Below, in pieces: positions 4,790 to 5,082 of a DNA stretch of 5,082 nucleotides. A program made the translations under genes and the position numbers. Under the pieces are notes generated by a model. It saw only the letters and a program-made list of their open reading frames with translations. It did not search any database and was not told the origin of the DNA. The DNA is taken from positions 1-5,082 of the forward strand of contig JAKAMM010000148.1 in the NCBI GenBank assembly GCA_021812905.1. The letters run 5' to 3'. How positions within the stretch are numbered: the first letter of the stretch is position 1; each line of letters starts with the position of its first letter. This stretch comes from Chloroflexota bacterium (GTDB lineage: Bacteria > Chloroflexota > Anaerolineae > Anaerolineales > Villigracilaceae).

Positions 4790-4794
4790 AAGTT

Positions 4795-5082
4795 ATGAAA
4801 GACAAAGCAAAACCGCAAGTCAAGAAAGTTGTCCTCGCTTATTCAGGCGGACTCGACACCTCCGTTATCGTGCCGTGGCTGAAGGAAAATTATGGCTGTG
4901 AAGTGGTCTGTTTCTGCGCCAATATTGGCCAGGGCGATGAAGACTTGCGTGGTCTTGAACAGAAGGCCATCAACAGCGGCGCCAGCCAGTGCATCATCCA
5001 TGACATGAAAGAAGAATTTGCTGCCGAATATCTTTTTCCAATGCTCAAAGCCGGGGCGGTATACGAGCATAAATATTTGCTT
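4795..5082 (+). CDS. argG: Argininosuccinate synthase, N-terminal part (runs off the window)
   Basis: The first 96 codons of a family of about 400 aa; the frame is open to the window edge. Residues 11-23 ([13 protein letters not shown]) are the N-type ATP pyrophosphatase P-loop that defines this enzyme, followed by SVIVPWLKE and [14 protein letters not shown] (38-51), where family members have the Gly-Gln-x-x-(D/E) segment. VYEHKYLL (89-96) matches the conserved Y-E-x-K-Y-L-L stretch. The cytoplasmic enzyme condenses citrulline and aspartate with ATP to argininosuccinate, the penultimate step of arginine synthesis. The start is fixed by AAGGAG 5 nt upstream. The N-terminus has a short Lys-rich extension (KDKAKPQVK) before the P-loop strand. 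Expression is probably controlled by the attenuator upstream. Later arg genes may follow outside the window. Confidence 0.97.
   Translation, partial: MKDKAKPQVKKVVLAYSGGLDTSVIVPWLKENYGCEVVCFCANIGQGDEDLRGLEQKAINSGASQCIIHDMKEEFAAEYLFPMLKAGAVYEHKYLL

Larger units (their letters stand above)
4609..4794 (+). promoter_or_regulatory. argG leader: predicted ribosome-mediated transcription attenuator
   Basis: The 186-nt leader holds a short Arg-rich ORF, two alternative RNA folds and an intrinsic terminator before argG. Fold A: outer stem 4641-4652 with 4688-4699 (12 bp, two G-U), extended by 4635-4637 with 4702-4704, enclosing an inner hairpin CCCA+CTTCTC (4654-4663) with GAGAAG/TGGG (4667-4678, GT bulge). 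This leaves the terminator free. Fold B: 4661-4673 with 4753-4765 (13 bp), 4676-4678 with 4749-4751, and 4682-4687 with 4741-4746, 22 pairs in all, which destroys both the leader hairpin and the terminator. A ribosome stalled at the CGT CGT codons (4642-4647) would cover the 5' strand of fold A and favour fold B, so argG would be read when charged tRNA-Arg is scarce. Pairings are seen; the mechanism is inference from known trp/his-type attenuators. Confidence 0.75.

Noticed and set aside
4674..4901. Plus-strand open frame overlapping the terminator and the start of argG
   Set aside because: It reads through the terminator and is out of frame with clearly recognised argG.
1..5082. CRISPR array, tRNA or rRNA genes
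   Set aside because: No regularly spaced direct repeats, no cloverleaf with a CCA or T-loop motif, and no rRNA signature were seen on either strand.

Overview
The window reads as chromosomal DNA from a moderately GC-rich bacterium. Two weak hints point towards Chloroflexota (Anaerolineae-like): a lipoprotein with a long Thr/Pro/Ser stalk, and a histidine kinase with a Gly/Met-rich sensor loop. This placement rests on style of sequence only.

Layout from left to right. (1) Positions 1-1202 (+) hold the last residues of an OmpR-type response regulator, whose stop overlaps (ATGA) the start of a complete HAMP-HisKA-HATPase sensor kinase with a Met-rich extracytoplasmic loop. (2) Positions 1285-2064 (-) hold a secreted lipoprotein gene with its own promoter, ribosome site and intrinsic terminator. 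(3) Positions 2228-2977 (+) hold a TauE/SafE-type permease gene with a consensus extended -10 promoter. A strong hairpin with a C-rich loop lies between these two divergent units. (4) Positions 3019-3342 (-) hold a small CPDC glutaredoxin-like gene and its promoter. (5) Positions 3354-4564 hold a complete ISAs1-family insertion sequence with 24-bp perfect terminal repeats and an intact 380-aa transposase (-). (6) Positions 4574-5082 (+) hold a promoter, a structured leader and the first 96 codons of argG (argininosuccinate synthase).

The most interesting part is the argG leader. A near-consensus promoter starts RNA about 3 nt before a 31-codon ORF that contains six Arg codons, including tandem CGT CGT. 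The ORF is followed by a 13-bp intrinsic terminator ending just before the argG ribosome site. The Arg codons lie in the 5' strand of a long leader hairpin. An alternative pairing of about 22 bp (4661-4687 with 4741-4765) would exclude both that hairpin and the terminator. This is the architecture of ribosome-mediated transcription attenuation, here apparently sensing arginine (charged tRNA-Arg), read from a near-leaderless leader peptide as in some trp leaders. I worked this out by hand pairing; no folding program or database was used.

The insertion sequence sits between the divergent glutaredoxin and argG promoters and leaves both apparently intact. Its argG-side end lies only 9 bp from the argG -35 box. 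No stretch over 300 bases lacks a gene; the longer gaps (2013-2257 and 4511-4794) are described feature by feature.
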